From Azospirillum sp. B510 (GTDB lineage Bacteria; Pseudomonadota; Alphaproteobacteria; Azospirillales; Azospirillaceae), in assembly GCF_000010725.1 (NCBI RefSeq), contig NC_013854.1, positions 1,517,001 through 1,581,000 of the forward strand: a stretch of DNA of 64,000 nucleotides, read 5' to 3'. Numbering within the stretch: the stretch's first letter is position 1; every line of letters starts with the position of its first letter. Under the pieces are notes generated by a model. It saw only the letters and a list, made by a program, of their open reading frames with translations, did not search any database and was not told where the DNA came from. This document shows, piece after piece, positions 17,286 to 26,315 of this stretch. Both the position numbers and the translations under genes were made by a program.

Positions 17286-18040
17286 GCCTCTCCCAAACGT
17301 CGAACGGCTCGGTCATCGATCTGGAGGGCGTGTCGATCGGCTATGGCAGCGAGGCGCCGCCGGTCCTGGTCGACGTCACCCTGTCGATCGAGCGCGGCAG
17401 CTTCGTCGCCATCGTCGGCCCGTCCGGCGTCGGCAAGTCGACTTTGCTGCGCGTCGTCGCCGGCCTGCACGATGCCCGCAGCGGCGGCGTCACCATCCAT
17501 CAGGACCAGCGCCCCGGCCATCGCCCGGTCGGGCTGGTGTTCCAGGATTCCCGCCTGCTGCCCTGGCGCCGGGTGATCCGCAACGTCGAGTTCGGGCTGG
17601 AGGGACTGCCGGTCGGCCGCGACGAGCGCCGCCGCCGGGCGGAGGCGGCGCTGAAGCTGGTCCGGCTCGACGGCTATGCCCGCCGCTGGCCCTATGAGCT
17701 GTCGGGGGGCCAGCGCCAGCGCATCGGCATCGCCCGCGCCATGGCGGTGGACCCGGACATCCTGCTGATGGACGAGCCCTTCGGCGCGCTCGACGCCATC
17801 ACCCGCCACAATTTGCAGGACGAGCTTCGCCGCATCCACCAGGAGACCGGCAAGACCGTGCTGTTCGTCACCCATGACCTGGAGGAGGCGGTGCATCTGG
17901 CCGACCGCATCATCGTGCTGGGCGGCAGCCCGGCCCGCGTGGTGCGCGACGTGCCCAACAGCGCCGGCCGGGACGGGGCGGTGTTCCGCGATCAGGTGGA
18001 GCAGCTGCGGCTGGAGATCGCCGACAATTACAGCATCTGA
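17273..18040 (+). CDS. ABC transporter ATP-binding protein (SsuB/TauB type)
   Basis: A 255-residue ATPase: Walker A GPSGVGKST, Q-loop VFQDSRLLPW, signature LSGGQRQRIGIARAMAV, Walker B ILLMDEPFGALD, and the switch His in VTHDLEEAVHLADRI. The RLLPW after the Q-loop is characteristic of the nitrate/sulfonate/taurine group. ATG 17273 overlaps the permease end by 13 bp. It is the last gene of the operon; a stop-overlapping hairpin follows at once. Confidence 0.92.
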   Translation: MAAVSLSQTSNGSVIDLEGVSIGYGSEAPPVLVDVTLSIERGSFVAIVGPSGVGKSTLLRVVAGLHDARSGGVTIHQDQRPGHRPVGLVFQDSRLLPWRRVIRNVEFGLEGLPVGRDERRRRAEAALKLVRLDGYARRWPYELSGGQRQRIGIARAMAVDPDILLMDEPFGALDAITRHNLQDELRRIHQETGKTVLFVTHDLEEAVHLADRIIVLGGSPARVVRDVPNSAGRDGAVFRDQVEQLRLEIADNYSI

Positions 18041-18063
18041 GAGGTGGGGGTTTACCCCACCTC
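18041..18063. terminator. Bidirectional hairpin between convergent ABC ATPase and threonine dehydratase genes
   Basis: GAGGTGGGG (18041-18049) pairs perfectly with CCCCACCTC (18055-18063) around loop GTTTA. The stem begins directly after the ATPase stop, and the loop holds the stop codon of the minus-strand gene (TAA, 18054-18052). There is no T tract. Confidence 0.6.
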
Positions 18064-19266
18064 CACCATCAGGCTGGTCGGATAGCCGGCGTCCTTCATC
18101 CGGGCGATCAGCGTTTCGACATGGGTCTGGTTGCGGGTTTCGAGAACCACGTCGACCTCCGCCATCTTCACCGGCACATTGTGGAACAGGCGCTGGTGGT
18201 GGACCTCGACGATGTTGGCGCCGGCCTCGCCCAGCAGGCGGGTGACGCGGGCCAAGGCGCCGGGGGCATCGGTGATGCCGATGCGAAGGCGGACGATCCG
18301 CCCCTCATGGACCAGACCGCGCATCAGCACCTGGGCCATGATGCGGGAATCGATGTTTCCGCCCGACAGCAGGATGCCGACCTTGCGGCCGCGATAACGC
18401 TCCGGATCCTCCAGCACGGCGGCGAGCGAAGCGGCCCCGGCCCCCTCGGCCACCTGCTTCTGCACGGTGGCGAGGCGGTAGATCGCCTCCTCCAGCCGGG
18501 CCTCCCCCACCTCGACGACATCGTCGACAAGGTCGCGGATGATCGGCAGGGTCAGGGCGCCGGGCGCCTTCACCGCGATGCCTTCCGCCACCGTCGCGCC
18601 GCCGCAGGTGATCGGCCGCCCGGCCAGCGCCTGACGCACCGCCGGATAGAGGCTGCACTGTACCCCGATGATCTCCAGCTCCGGCCGCAGCACCTTGGCC
18701 GCCGTCGCCATGCCGGCGATCAGCCCGCCGCCGCCGATGGGAATCACCAGAAGGTCGAGATCGGGCACATCCTCCAGCAGCTCCAGCGCCGCGGTGCCCT
18801 GGCCGGCGGCGACCAGCGGGTCGTCATAGGGATGGACGAAGGTCAGCCCGTCGCGCGCCGCCAGATCATGGGCGAAGGCGGCGGCCTCGCTCAGCGTCTC
18901 GCCATGCAGTTCGACGGTGGCGCCGAGATTTTCCGTCCGCTCCACCTTGGTGAAGGGCGTGAAGGCCGGCATGACGATGGTCGAGCGGATGCCGAGCCGG
19001 GTGGCATGGCAGGCCACCGCCTGGGCGTGGTTTCCCGCCGACATGGCGATGACGCCGGCGCGCCGCTCCGCCTCGCCCAGCGACAGCAGCTTGTTCAGCG
19101 CGCCGCGCTCCTTGAAGGAACTGGTGGCGTGCAAATTCTCCAGCTTCACATGCAGCCGGCATCCCGCCATGTCCCCAAGGCGGGGCGCCGGAACCGTGGG
19201 CGTTCGGGGCAGATGCCCCGCGATGCGCGCCGCCGCGGCGCGCACGTCCTCCAGAGTTATGGTCAT
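18052..19266 (-). CDS. ilvA: Threonine ammonia-lyase (threonine dehydratase) with ACT domain
   Basis: A 404-residue PLP enzyme converting threonine to 2-oxobutanoate. Visible are the PLP lysine Lys52 in SSFKERGA, SAGNHAQ, the phosphate loop IPIGGGGLIAGM, and LLSGGNID. A C-terminal ACT domain (about 325-404, IGITDAPGALARVTRLLGEAGANIVEVHH) gives allosteric control. The length and single ACT domain match the short-type dehydratases of many alphaproteobacteria rather than the long E. coli IlvA. Its start overlaps the stop of the upstream acylase gene by 4 bp (19263-19266), implying translational coupling. Confidence 0.92.
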   Translation of the reverse strand: MTITLEDVRAAAARIAGHLPRTPTVPAPRLGDMAGCRLHVKLENLHATSSFKERGALNKLLSLGEAERRAGVIAMSAGNHAQAVACHATRLGIRSTIVMPAFTPFTKVERTENLGATVELHGETLSEAAAFAHDLAARDGLTFVHPYDDPLVAAGQGTAALELLEDVPDLDLLVIPIGGGGLIAGMATAAKVLRPELEIIGVQCSLYPAVRQALAGRPITCGGATVAEGIAVKAPGALTLPIIRDLVDDVVEVGEARLEEAIYRLATVQKQVAEGAGAASLAAVLEDPERYRGRKVGILLSGGNIDSRIMAQVLMRGLVHEGRIVRLRIGITDAPGALARVTRLLGEAGANIVEVHHQRLFHNVPVKMAEVDVVLETRNQTHVETLIARMKDAGYPTSLMVEVG

Positions 19267-21977
19267 TTGGTATTCGTCCCGGTGTCGCGTGGTGTGAGTG
19301 TCAGCACCTCCGCCCCTGCCGAGACCAACCTGCCACGGTCACCGGCCAGACGCAACGAACCGCCGTCTCGCCACATCTCCACCAGATCGCCCCAATGGCG
19401 GGACCAGATGTTGCCGGACTGGCCGGTGGCGATGACGAAGCGGGAATTGTCCAGGTCGGCCAGATCATAGACGGCGCGGAATCCGGCGCCCTGGACATGG
19501 CGGAACGGGTTCTCCGGGTCGCGCAGCGTGGTCGATCCGCGGTTGACGGTGAAGAAGTCGCCGTCCGTTTCGACCGACAGGTCGGCCCTGCCGCCGATCA
19601 GCGGCAGGCGGCTCAACATTCGATGGACCAGCGCGACCTTGTGGTCGTCGCCCCAACGCCAGCTCTTCGGGTTGGAGCCGTGGCGCTCCGCCAGCATCTT
19701 GACCGCCGTTTCCAGCGATCGCCCGACCATGTCGGCGCAGCTTTCCTTCTGCGGCGTGGTGATGTCGTCGCACCAGTCCGGCCGCTCGTTCAGGACATGG
19801 CGCAGGGCGTCCGGCCGCAGCTCCCAATAGGAGGCGAAGTCGGGACCCAGCTCGTCGGCGAAAACGGCGCGCACCAGCTCGCGCAGCCACATGTCGAAGA
19901 TCAGCGGTTCCGGCCGGTTGCGGTCCATCCGGCCGTCCCAGCCGCGCAGCAGCGCCGCCGCATCGCTGGCGAGGCCGGGCGGCGTCGGGTATTTCAGCAA
20001 TTCCGGCAGGAAGTCGCGGGCGGGCAGGGAGACGATGTCCATCTGCTGGCGCGCGACATCCTCGACCGAATGGCGCCCGGTTCCCAGCATCTCGACGATG
20101 CGCTTGGCGCGGGACGGATCCGGCCATTCGGTGGCGAGGCGATAGGGATAGTCGCGCCCGACCACCGCGTTGTTGGCGTTGACGAACTGCCCGGACGGCG
20201 GGTTCACCGCCTGCGGCAGGGCGTAATAGGGCAGGAATCCGGTCCAGTCATACTCGCCGGTCCATCCCGGCGCCGGCACGCGCCCGTCCCCCTTGCGGCG
20301 GATCGGCACCCGGCCGGCACTGATGAAGCCGATCTCTCCCGTCCCGTCGGCATAGACGATGTTCTGCTGCGGGGCGACATGCAGGCGCAGCGCGTCGCGC
20401 ACCTCCTCCGCCGAGCCGGCATGGTTCAGGCGATAGAGCGCCTCGGCGCTGGTGTCGTCATCCGACAGGCCGGGGAAGGAGAGCGCCAGCACCGGCGCGG
20501 CGGCGTTCCCATTGGTGTTACCGGCGGCGTTTCCGGCGGCCGGCGCGGCGTCGAGGTCGGAGATGACCGGGCCGTGCCGGGTGCCGCGCACCGTCAGCGT
20601 CTGCGAGGGCTCCCCGGCGACGGCGATGGTCTCGGCACGGGTCTCGAAGGGCTTGCTGCCGTCGGGGGTCTGGTAGCGGGTCGGGTCCCGCGGATCCGGC
20701 TTTTCGACGAACAGATCCTGGGTGTCGCTGTGGGTGGTGGTGAAGCCCCAGGCGACCTTGCCATTGTGCCCGAGGATGGTCAGCGGCACGCCCGGCACGG
20801 TGGCGCCGGTGACGGTGAAGCCGGGCGTCACGATGCGGGCGAGATACCAGAGGATCGGCGCCTCCAGCCCCAGATGCGGGTCGTTGGCGAGGATCGGCTT
20901 GCCGGTGGTGGTGCGTCCACCCGACAGGACCCATTCGTTGGACGCGGTGTCGAAGCCCATCTGCGGCAGGGCCGCCAGGGTACGGCGCACCGTATCCCGC
21001 AGATCCATGCTGCGCAGGTCGCTCGACAGCGTCGCCGGGGAGCCGGGGACGTCGGGCGGGAACAGGTCGTCGACCTGTTGCGGCGACAGCCGCTCCAGCA
21101 GGCGGGAGCGGAACAGTTCGTCACGGTAGTTGGCGGACAGTTGCAGCGCCATCAGCTTGGCCCAGACCAGGCTGTCGGCGATGGTCCAGGGTTCCGGCGT
21201 GTGGCGCAGCAGCTGGAATTCGATCGGCAACGCCTCCGAACGCGTGGCGAGATAGGCGTTGACGCCCTCGGCATAGGCGTCGAAGGCGGCGCGGGCCTCC
21301 GGCGACAGGGTGGCGGCCATCGCCTCGGCCGCGCGTCGGATGCCCAGCGTGCGCATCAGCCGGTCGGTGCGCAGGGCGAAGTCGCCGTATTTGGTGCCGA
21401 TCAGCTCGGCCAGCCGGCCGGCGCCGGCCCGGCGCATCGTCTCCATCTGCCACAGCCGGTCCTGGGCATGGGCGTAGCCCAGCGCGCGATAGGCGTCGCG
21501 TTCGGTCGCGGCGAAGATGTGGACCACGCCCTGCTTGTCGCGGATGACCTCCGCCGGGGCGCCGCCGCCCGGAATGGCGATGCTGCCGCTGGTCTGCGGC
21601 TGCTGCGCCCGCATCCACAGATAGGCGCCGAACAGCGCCACCGGGGGAAGCAGCACCAGCGCGCCGGCGGCGGCCGCGACCTTGCCCCAGCGCCCGCGCG
21701 GCGGACGGAGGCGCGGCAAACGGAAACCTGGACTCCGGAGCAGTCCCTGCGGCGGGGACGCATGGGGCGGAACCTGCGGGGGCGGGTAGGGATGGGGCTG
21801 CTGGGGCTGCTGCTGCGGATAGGCGGCTCCCGGATAAGCCGCGCCCGGATGGCCCGGATAGGGCGGGGCGGCGGATGGGGGAGCGGGGGGCAGCGGGCGG
21901 GACAGCGCACGCGCCAGGGCGGCGCGGAGATGGAAGGCGCAGGTCTCGCCGGCGCGGATCAGGGAACGGCGCAACAT
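19263..21977 (-). CDS. Membrane-anchored penicillin acylase family hydrolase
   Basis: A 904-residue Ntn hydrolase of the S45 family (penicillin or acyl-homoserine-lactone acylases). The putative nucleophile Ser is near residue 346 (DTASNEWVLSG), where autocleavage would start the beta chain; GKPILANDPHLGL and HVAPQQNIVYADGTGEIG are other family blocks. Unusually, residues 1-105 form a cytosolic tail rich in Pro, Tyr and Gln (PPYPGHPGAAYPGAAYPQQQ and onward), followed by one hydrophobic helix at about 107-127 (VAAAAGALVLLPPVALFGAYLW). So the catalytic part is periplasmic and anchored, not released by a signal peptidase. ATG 21977 follows a GTG at 21980. The real acyl substrate is unknown. Confidence 0.85.
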   Translation of the reverse strand: MLRRSLIRAGETCAFHLRAALARALSRPLPPAPPSAAPPYPGHPGAAYPGAAYPQQQPQQPHPYPPPQVPPHASPPQGLLRSPGFRLPRLRPPRGRWGKVAAAAGALVLLPPVALFGAYLWMRAQQPQTSGSIAIPGGGAPAEVIRDKQGVVHIFAATERDAYRALGYAHAQDRLWQMETMRRAGAGRLAELIGTKYGDFALRTDRLMRTLGIRRAAEAMAATLSPEARAAFDAYAEGVNAYLATRSEALPIEFQLLRHTPEPWTIADSLVWAKLMALQLSANYRDELFRSRLLERLSPQQVDDLFPPDVPGSPATLSSDLRSMDLRDTVRRTLAALPQMGFDTASNEWVLSGGRTTTGKPILANDPHLGLEAPILWYLARIVTPGFTVTGATVPGVPLTILGHNGKVAWGFTTTHSDTQDLFVEKPDPRDPTRYQTPDGSKPFETRAETIAVAGEPSQTLTVRGTRHGPVISDLDAAPAAGNAAGNTNGNAAAPVLALSFPGLSDDDTSAEALYRLNHAGSAEEVRDALRLHVAPQQNIVYADGTGEIGFISAGRVPIRRKGDGRVPAPGWTGEYDWTGFLPYYALPQAVNPPSGQFVNANNAVVGRDYPYRLATEWPDPSRAKRIVEMLGTGRHSVEDVARQQMDIVSLPARDFLPELLKYPTPPGLASDAAALLRGWDGRMDRNRPEPLIFDMWLRELVRAVFADELGPDFASYWELRPDALRHVLNERPDWCDDITTPQKESCADMVGRSLETAVKMLAERHGSNPKSWRWGDDHKVALVHRMLSRLPLIGGRADLSVETDGDFFTVNRGSTTLRDPENPFRHVQGAGFRAVYDLADLDNSRFVIATGQSGNIWSRHWGDLVEMWRDGGSLRLAGDRGRLVSAGAEVLTLTPRDTGTNTK

Positions 21978-22155
21978 CACGATCCGTGGACAGAAAGGGG
22001 GGCGGCGACGGGCGGGGGCCGCCGGGGGCTCGTTCGGGTGGCGGATGCTAGTCTTCCAGCCGCCGGCCCGTCCAGGGGCGCGTCGGGGGAGACGGACGCT
22101 TTTTCATGCCCCCGCCAAAGGCCGGAGCGGAGGAAATCCGCCTTTTCCCGTCCCG

Positions 22156-24528
22156 CTATGCCGCCGTGTTCAGAATCTCGCGCAGCATCGGGGCGGAAAC
22201 CGGCTTGTGGACCAGGCGGTGGCCGCTGCGCTGCACCTCGGCGATGCGGGCGGGGTCGGTGTCGCCGGTCAGCACCACGGCCGGGACGCGCACGCCACAG
22301 ACGCCGTAGATGTCGCGGATCGCCTCCACCCCCGTCCGGCCTTCGCGCAGGCGATAATCGGCGACGATCATCGCCGGCTGGCGGCCGAGATTCAGCAAGG
22401 AGGCGATCGCCTCGTCGGCCGATACCGCGGCGACCACCTCGTATCCCCATTCCTCCAGCATCGCCCGCATGCTGAGCAGGATGATGGTGTCGTCGTCGAC
22501 GACCACGATCAGCCCCTTGGTGTCCGGCAGCTCGGCCGGGCAGCGCGCCGGCTTCGGGACCGGGCGCGGCACCGCCACCGGCAGGTCGAGGAAGAAGCCG
22601 CTGCCCCGGCCGGGGGTCGAGCGCACGGTCACCCCATGCTCCAGCAGGCGGGCCAGCCGCCGGACGATGGCGAGGCCGAGGCCGAGGCCCTTGCGCCGGT
22701 CGCGTTCCGGATTGGCGAGCTGGGTGAACTCCAGGAAGATGTCCTGCGTCTTGTCGGCGGGAATGCCGATGCCCTGGTCCAGCACGGCCAGCCGCAGCCC
22801 GTCCGCCCGATGCAGGCAGCCGACCAGGATATCGCCGCGCTCGGTGTAGCGGATGGCGTTCTCGATCAGGTTGCGCAGGATGCGCTCCAGCAGGGCGGGA
22901 TCGCTGCGGGTCCAGGCGGAGGTCGCGACATGGCGCAGCGCCAGACCCGATTCGGCCGCCCGGTTGCGGTATTCCTCCGCCAGCCGGTCGAGCAGGGGGC
23001 CGAGCGCGAAGTCGGTGACGCTGGGTTTCACCACGCCGGCATCCAGCCGCGAGACGTCCAGCAGGCTGTCCAGCATCACCCGCAGGCCGTTCAGCGAGTC
23101 GGTCATGCTGGCCAGCAGCGGGGCGGTCGGATGGTTCTCCAGCTTGTCGGATAAGGCGTGGGCGAAGAAGAACAGCGATTGCAGCGGCTGGCGCAGGTCG
23201 TGGCTGGCGGCGGCGAGAAATTTGGTTTTGGCCCGATCGGCGCGCAGGGCGTCGTCGCGGGCCTGCAAGGCTTCGATCCGCGCCGCCTCCGCCTCGTCGC
23301 GGGCGCGCAGGATCGCTTCCTCCGCCGCCTTGCGGGCGGTGATGTCGCGCATGATGCCGGTATACATGCGCCGCTTGCCGACATGCCATTCGCCGACCGA
23401 CAGGTCGAGCGGGAAGGTGGAGCCGTCCTTGCGCAGCCCCTCCACCTCACGGCCGATCCCGACGATCCGCCGCTCCCCCGTCCGGTGGTAGCGGTCGAGA
23501 TAGCCGTCATGGGCGCCGCGGTAAGGCTCCGGCATCAGCATGCTGACATTGCGTCCGATCACCTCGTCCGCCCGGTAGCCGAAGGTCTTCTCCGCGGCAT
23601 GGTTGAAGGATTCGACGATCCCATGGTCGTTGATCAGGACGATGGGATCGACCGCCGTGTCGACGATGGCGCGATAGCGCGCCTCCTGCTCCGCCGATTG
23701 TTCGGCCTGCTGCCGACGGTCGAGCAGCGACGACAGCATCGCCAGCGACAGCAGAAGCAGCGCCCCCGCCCCCGTCATGATCGCCAGCAGGGAGGAGGAC
23801 AGGGCGATGCCGTGGCTGGAACCGGAGGCCGGCATGACCCGATCGGCGTTGGCGCCATCGAAGGTCAGCGCGCCCAACTGCGTCACCGGCTCCATCCCGG
23901 CCGCGGCCATGCCGGTGTAATGCATGGTCACCACGCCCAGCCCGAGCAGCACGGCGCCGGCGGCGCGCTGCAACGGCCGCCGGGTCCGGAAGGCCAGCCA
24001 CAAGGCCACGACCGAGGCGATGATGGCGATGGCGACCGATGCGGCGACCAGGCCGATGTCATAGGACAGTTCCATGTCCATGCGCATGCCCGCCATTCCC
24101 ACATAATGCATGCTAACGATGCCGAGCCCGGTCAGGGTTCCCGCGATGGTCAATGTGAAGCGGCGTGGCCGGTTACGGGCCACCGCGAACAGCCCGGCGC
24201 CGGAAACGGCGACGGCCAGAAGGAAGGACAGGGCGGTCAGGCCGGCATCGTATCCGATGGGCATGTCGCTGCGATAGGCCAGCATTCCAATGAAATGCAT
24301 CGACCATATTCCGGCCCCCAGGGCAAGAGCCGCGCTGGCCAGCCGCTTGTTGTCGCTCCGGTCTCCGTTTCGGCGGTCAGCGCTCCGGCCGCTGGCGGGC
24401 CGGCCGGATCCGAAGGCCATGCCGCCGCCGCCACGGGCGTGATGGGCGAGATCCAGCGCCACGTAACCGCCGAACACGGCGACGACATAGGATAGCGCGA
24501 CAAGAAGGGGGTCGTAATGGCCAGGCAC
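22156..24528 (-). CDS. MHYT-PAS hybrid histidine kinase with C-terminal receiver
   Basis: A 790-residue sensor. Residues 1-240 hold an MHYT membrane sensor (several helices with conserved MHFIGM, MHYVGMAGM and MHYTGM motifs, thought to bind copper or a gas ligand). A PAS domain follows near 290-405 (IVDTAVDPIVLINDHGIVESFN), then HisKA with phospho-His443 in ASHDLRQPL, a HATPase (NLIENAIRYTERGDI, DQGIGIP, GLGLGLAIVRR), and a receiver at about 672-790 (VVVDDDTIILLS, VADYRL, TGDTD). GTG 24528 is preferred because MPGHYDPLLVALSYVVA is the family N-terminus; a TTG at 24597 is also in frame. No DNA-binding partner adjoins it. Confidence 0.88.
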   Translation of the reverse strand: MPGHYDPLLVALSYVVAVFGGYVALDLAHHARGGGGMAFGSGRPASGRSADRRNGDRSDNKRLASAALALGAGIWSMHFIGMLAYRSDMPIGYDAGLTALSFLLAVAVSGAGLFAVARNRPRRFTLTIAGTLTGLGIVSMHYVGMAGMRMDMELSYDIGLVAASVAIAIIASVVALWLAFRTRRPLQRAAGAVLLGLGVVTMHYTGMAAAGMEPVTQLGALTFDGANADRVMPASGSSHGIALSSSLLAIMTGAGALLLLSLAMLSSLLDRRQQAEQSAEQEARYRAIVDTAVDPIVLINDHGIVESFNHAAEKTFGYRADEVIGRNVSMLMPEPYRGAHDGYLDRYHRTGERRIVGIGREVEGLRKDGSTFPLDLSVGEWHVGKRRMYTGIMRDITARKAAEEAILRARDEAEAARIEALQARDDALRADRAKTKFLAAASHDLRQPLQSLFFFAHALSDKLENHPTAPLLASMTDSLNGLRVMLDSLLDVSRLDAGVVKPSVTDFALGPLLDRLAEEYRNRAAESGLALRHVATSAWTRSDPALLERILRNLIENAIRYTERGDILVGCLHRADGLRLAVLDQGIGIPADKTQDIFLEFTQLANPERDRRKGLGLGLAIVRRLARLLEHGVTVRSTPGRGSGFFLDLPVAVPRPVPKPARCPAELPDTKGLIVVVDDDTIILLSMRAMLEEWGYEVVAAVSADEAIASLLNLGRQPAMIVADYRLREGRTGVEAIRDIYGVCGVRVPAVVLTGDTDPARIAEVQRSGHRLVHKPVSAPMLREILNTAA

Positions 24529-24686
24529 GGTGGGTTTTGCTGTTGTGTGGGAACGCTTGTGAAGGAGCGGAGGCGGTCGGCGTATGTACAGGGACAATTT
24601 GGGTGAAGGTGCCAGCCCCTTCCCCCGGACGAAAGGCTCGCCTTCGTGGTAGACAGGGACCTAGGCCGTAGGTCGGACTATTTCCA

Positions 24687-25268
24687 ATGAACAGCTCTCC
24701 CTCATCCGGGAACCGGAACGCTTCCCCCTCCCCCGATCGGCGGGGGTCGCCGACGCGGCTCCTGTCGCGTCTGTTGCGTCCGGTGGCCACTGGTCTCGCC
24801 GTCGGCTACTTCCTTCTGGACGCGCTGGCCTATTGGGTGGTGCGGCCTCTGGTCCGCCGCGTCGCCGGGCTGCCGCTGTTCGCCCGGATCGGCCGGTGGG
24901 TGGCGGGACTGGGGCCGTACCCGTCGCTGATCCTCCTCCTGGTACCGCTGGCCCTGCTGGAGCCGGCGAAACCGGTCGGCGCCTGGCTGTTCGCCACCGG
25001 CCGCCCGCTGGCCGGCGCCGCCGTGATCGCCGGGGCGGAGCTGATCAAGATCACCCTGGTGGAACGGCTGTTCCATGTCGCCAAGCCCAAGCTGCTGAGC
25101 ATCGGCTGGTTCGCCTGGGGCTACGCGCGGGTGACGGCCTGGCTCGCCTGGGTGAAGGAGACCCCCCCGGTTCGCGCCGCCAGTCGTCTGGTCCATGGAC
25201 TGCGCGGCATCGGGCGCCGCGTCGGCCGGCGCCTTTCCATCATGATGGGACGTGGCGCCAAGCGATGA
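24687..25268 (+). CDS. Hypothetical membrane protein
   Basis: 193 residues, not assigned to a named family. There are hydrophobic segments at about 36-55 (VATGLAVGYFLLDALAYWVV), 75-95 (PSLILLLVPLALLEPAKPVG) and 105-125 (LAGAAVIAGAELIKITLVER). The C-terminus is basic (GIGRRVGRRLSIMMGRGAKR). ATG 24687 is 158 bp from the divergent kinase start. It ends 16 bp before the convergent cobD gene. Confidence 0.6.
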   Translation: MNSSPSSGNRNASPSPDRRGSPTRLLSRLLRPVATGLAVGYFLLDALAYWVVRPLVRRVAGLPLFARIGRWVAGLGPYPSLILLLVPLALLEPAKPVGAWLFATGRPLAGAAVIAGAELIKITLVERLFHVAKPKLLSIGWFAWGYARVTAWLAWVKETPPVRAASRLVHGLRGIGRRVGRRLSIMMGRGAKR

Positions 25269-25284
25269 ATGGCGGAGGGCGCGC

Positions 25285-26247
25285 TCAGCCCAGCACCGCC
25301 AGGAGCAGAGCTCCGGCGATCAGCAGGACGCAGGAGCGCCGGTAGAGAGCCAGCGCCCGGCCGATGTCGTCCGGGGTGGCCGCGGTGCGGCCGGCGCCAA
25401 GCCAGACATCCTCGATGCGCGTCTTTCCATAGACCCGCGGCCCGCCCAGCCGAAGATCCAGCGCGCCGGCCATCGCCGCCTCCGGCCAGCCGGCATTGGG
25501 GGAGCGGTGGCGGTGGGCGTCCTGCCGGACCGACGCCCAGGCCTGCCGGGCGTCGGCCCCGCCCGTCATCCAGGCCGCCGCCACCAGCAGCAGGGCGGTC
25601 AGGCGCGATCCCGGCAGGTTGACCAGATCATCCAGCCGCGCCGCCGCCCAGCCGAAGGCCTCGTGCCGTGGGGTGCGGTGACCGATCATGCTGTCCGCCG
25701 TGTTGATCGCCTTGTAAAGCGCCAGACCGGGCAGCCCGCCGACCAGCAGCCAGAAGGCGGGGGCGACCACCCCGTCCGAAAAATTCTCGGCCAGGCTTTC
25801 GATGGCGGCGCGGGCGACGGCGGGTTCGTCGAGCGTCGCCGGGTTCCGGCCGACGATCATCGACACCGCCTTGCGGGCGCCCTCCAGCCCGCCGCTGCGG
25901 AAGCCCTTCGCCACCGCCGCCACATGGTCGTGCAGGCTGCGCTGGGCCAGCAGGGTGGACGCCAAGGCGGCCTCGATCAGCCAGCCGAAGGGCAGCAGCC
26001 GGCAGGCCGAGGCCACCGCCGTGGCGATCCCGCCCACCGTCAGCAAAAGCACCAGCACCGCCAGCACGCCGAACGCCTTGCGCTGGCCGAACCCGTCCGT
26101 CTCATGGTTGAGTGCGCCATCGAGCCGGGCGATAAGCGCGCCGATCCACACCACCGGGTGGCGGATGCGGGTATAGAGTGGGTCCGGATATCCCGCCAGC
26201 GCCTCGATGATGAGGGCGGCGGCGAGCAGGAAGGGATGCGGCGGCAC
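25285..26247 (-). CDS. cobD: Adenosylcobinamide-phosphate synthase
   Basis: A 320-residue CbiB/CobD membrane protein that attaches the aminopropanol arm to adenosylcobyric acid. Conserved family blocks are YPDPLYTRIRHPVVWIG, SLAENFSDGVVAPAFWLLVGGLPGLALYKAINTADSMIGH and RSPNAGWPEAAMAGAL; four to five membrane helices are visible. The start is GTG 26247 (MPPHPFLLAAALIIEALAGYP). It is divergent, 68 bp apart, from cobC, which supplies its aminopropanol phosphate substrate. No cobalamin riboswitch fits in that short gap. Confidence 0.94.
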   Translation of the reverse strand: MPPHPFLLAAALIIEALAGYPDPLYTRIRHPVVWIGALIARLDGALNHETDGFGQRKAFGVLAVLVLLLTVGGIATAVASACRLLPFGWLIEAALASTLLAQRSLHDHVAAVAKGFRSGGLEGARKAVSMIVGRNPATLDEPAVARAAIESLAENFSDGVVAPAFWLLVGGLPGLALYKAINTADSMIGHRTPRHEAFGWAAARLDDLVNLPGSRLTALLLVAAAWMTGGADARQAWASVRQDAHRHRSPNAGWPEAAMAGALDLRLGGPRVYGKTRIEDVWLGAGRTAATPDDIGRALALYRRSCVLLIAGALLLAVLG

Positions 26248-26315
26248 GGATGGAGCGTTCCAGGCGATGGGACGGCCTGCCGGCCGCGCGATGGTGGAAA
26301 GGACGAGGCGCGATC

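Noticed and set aside
19395..22475. Plus-strand open frame of 1026 codons
   Set aside because: It mirrors the acylase and the kinase 3' end on the other strand; composition is typical of a GC-rich antisense shadow and it has no domain signature.
26248..26315. Cobalamin riboswitch between cobD and cobC
   Set aside because: The gap is 68 bp, too short for a B12 riboswitch (about 200 nt), and no B12-box is seen.
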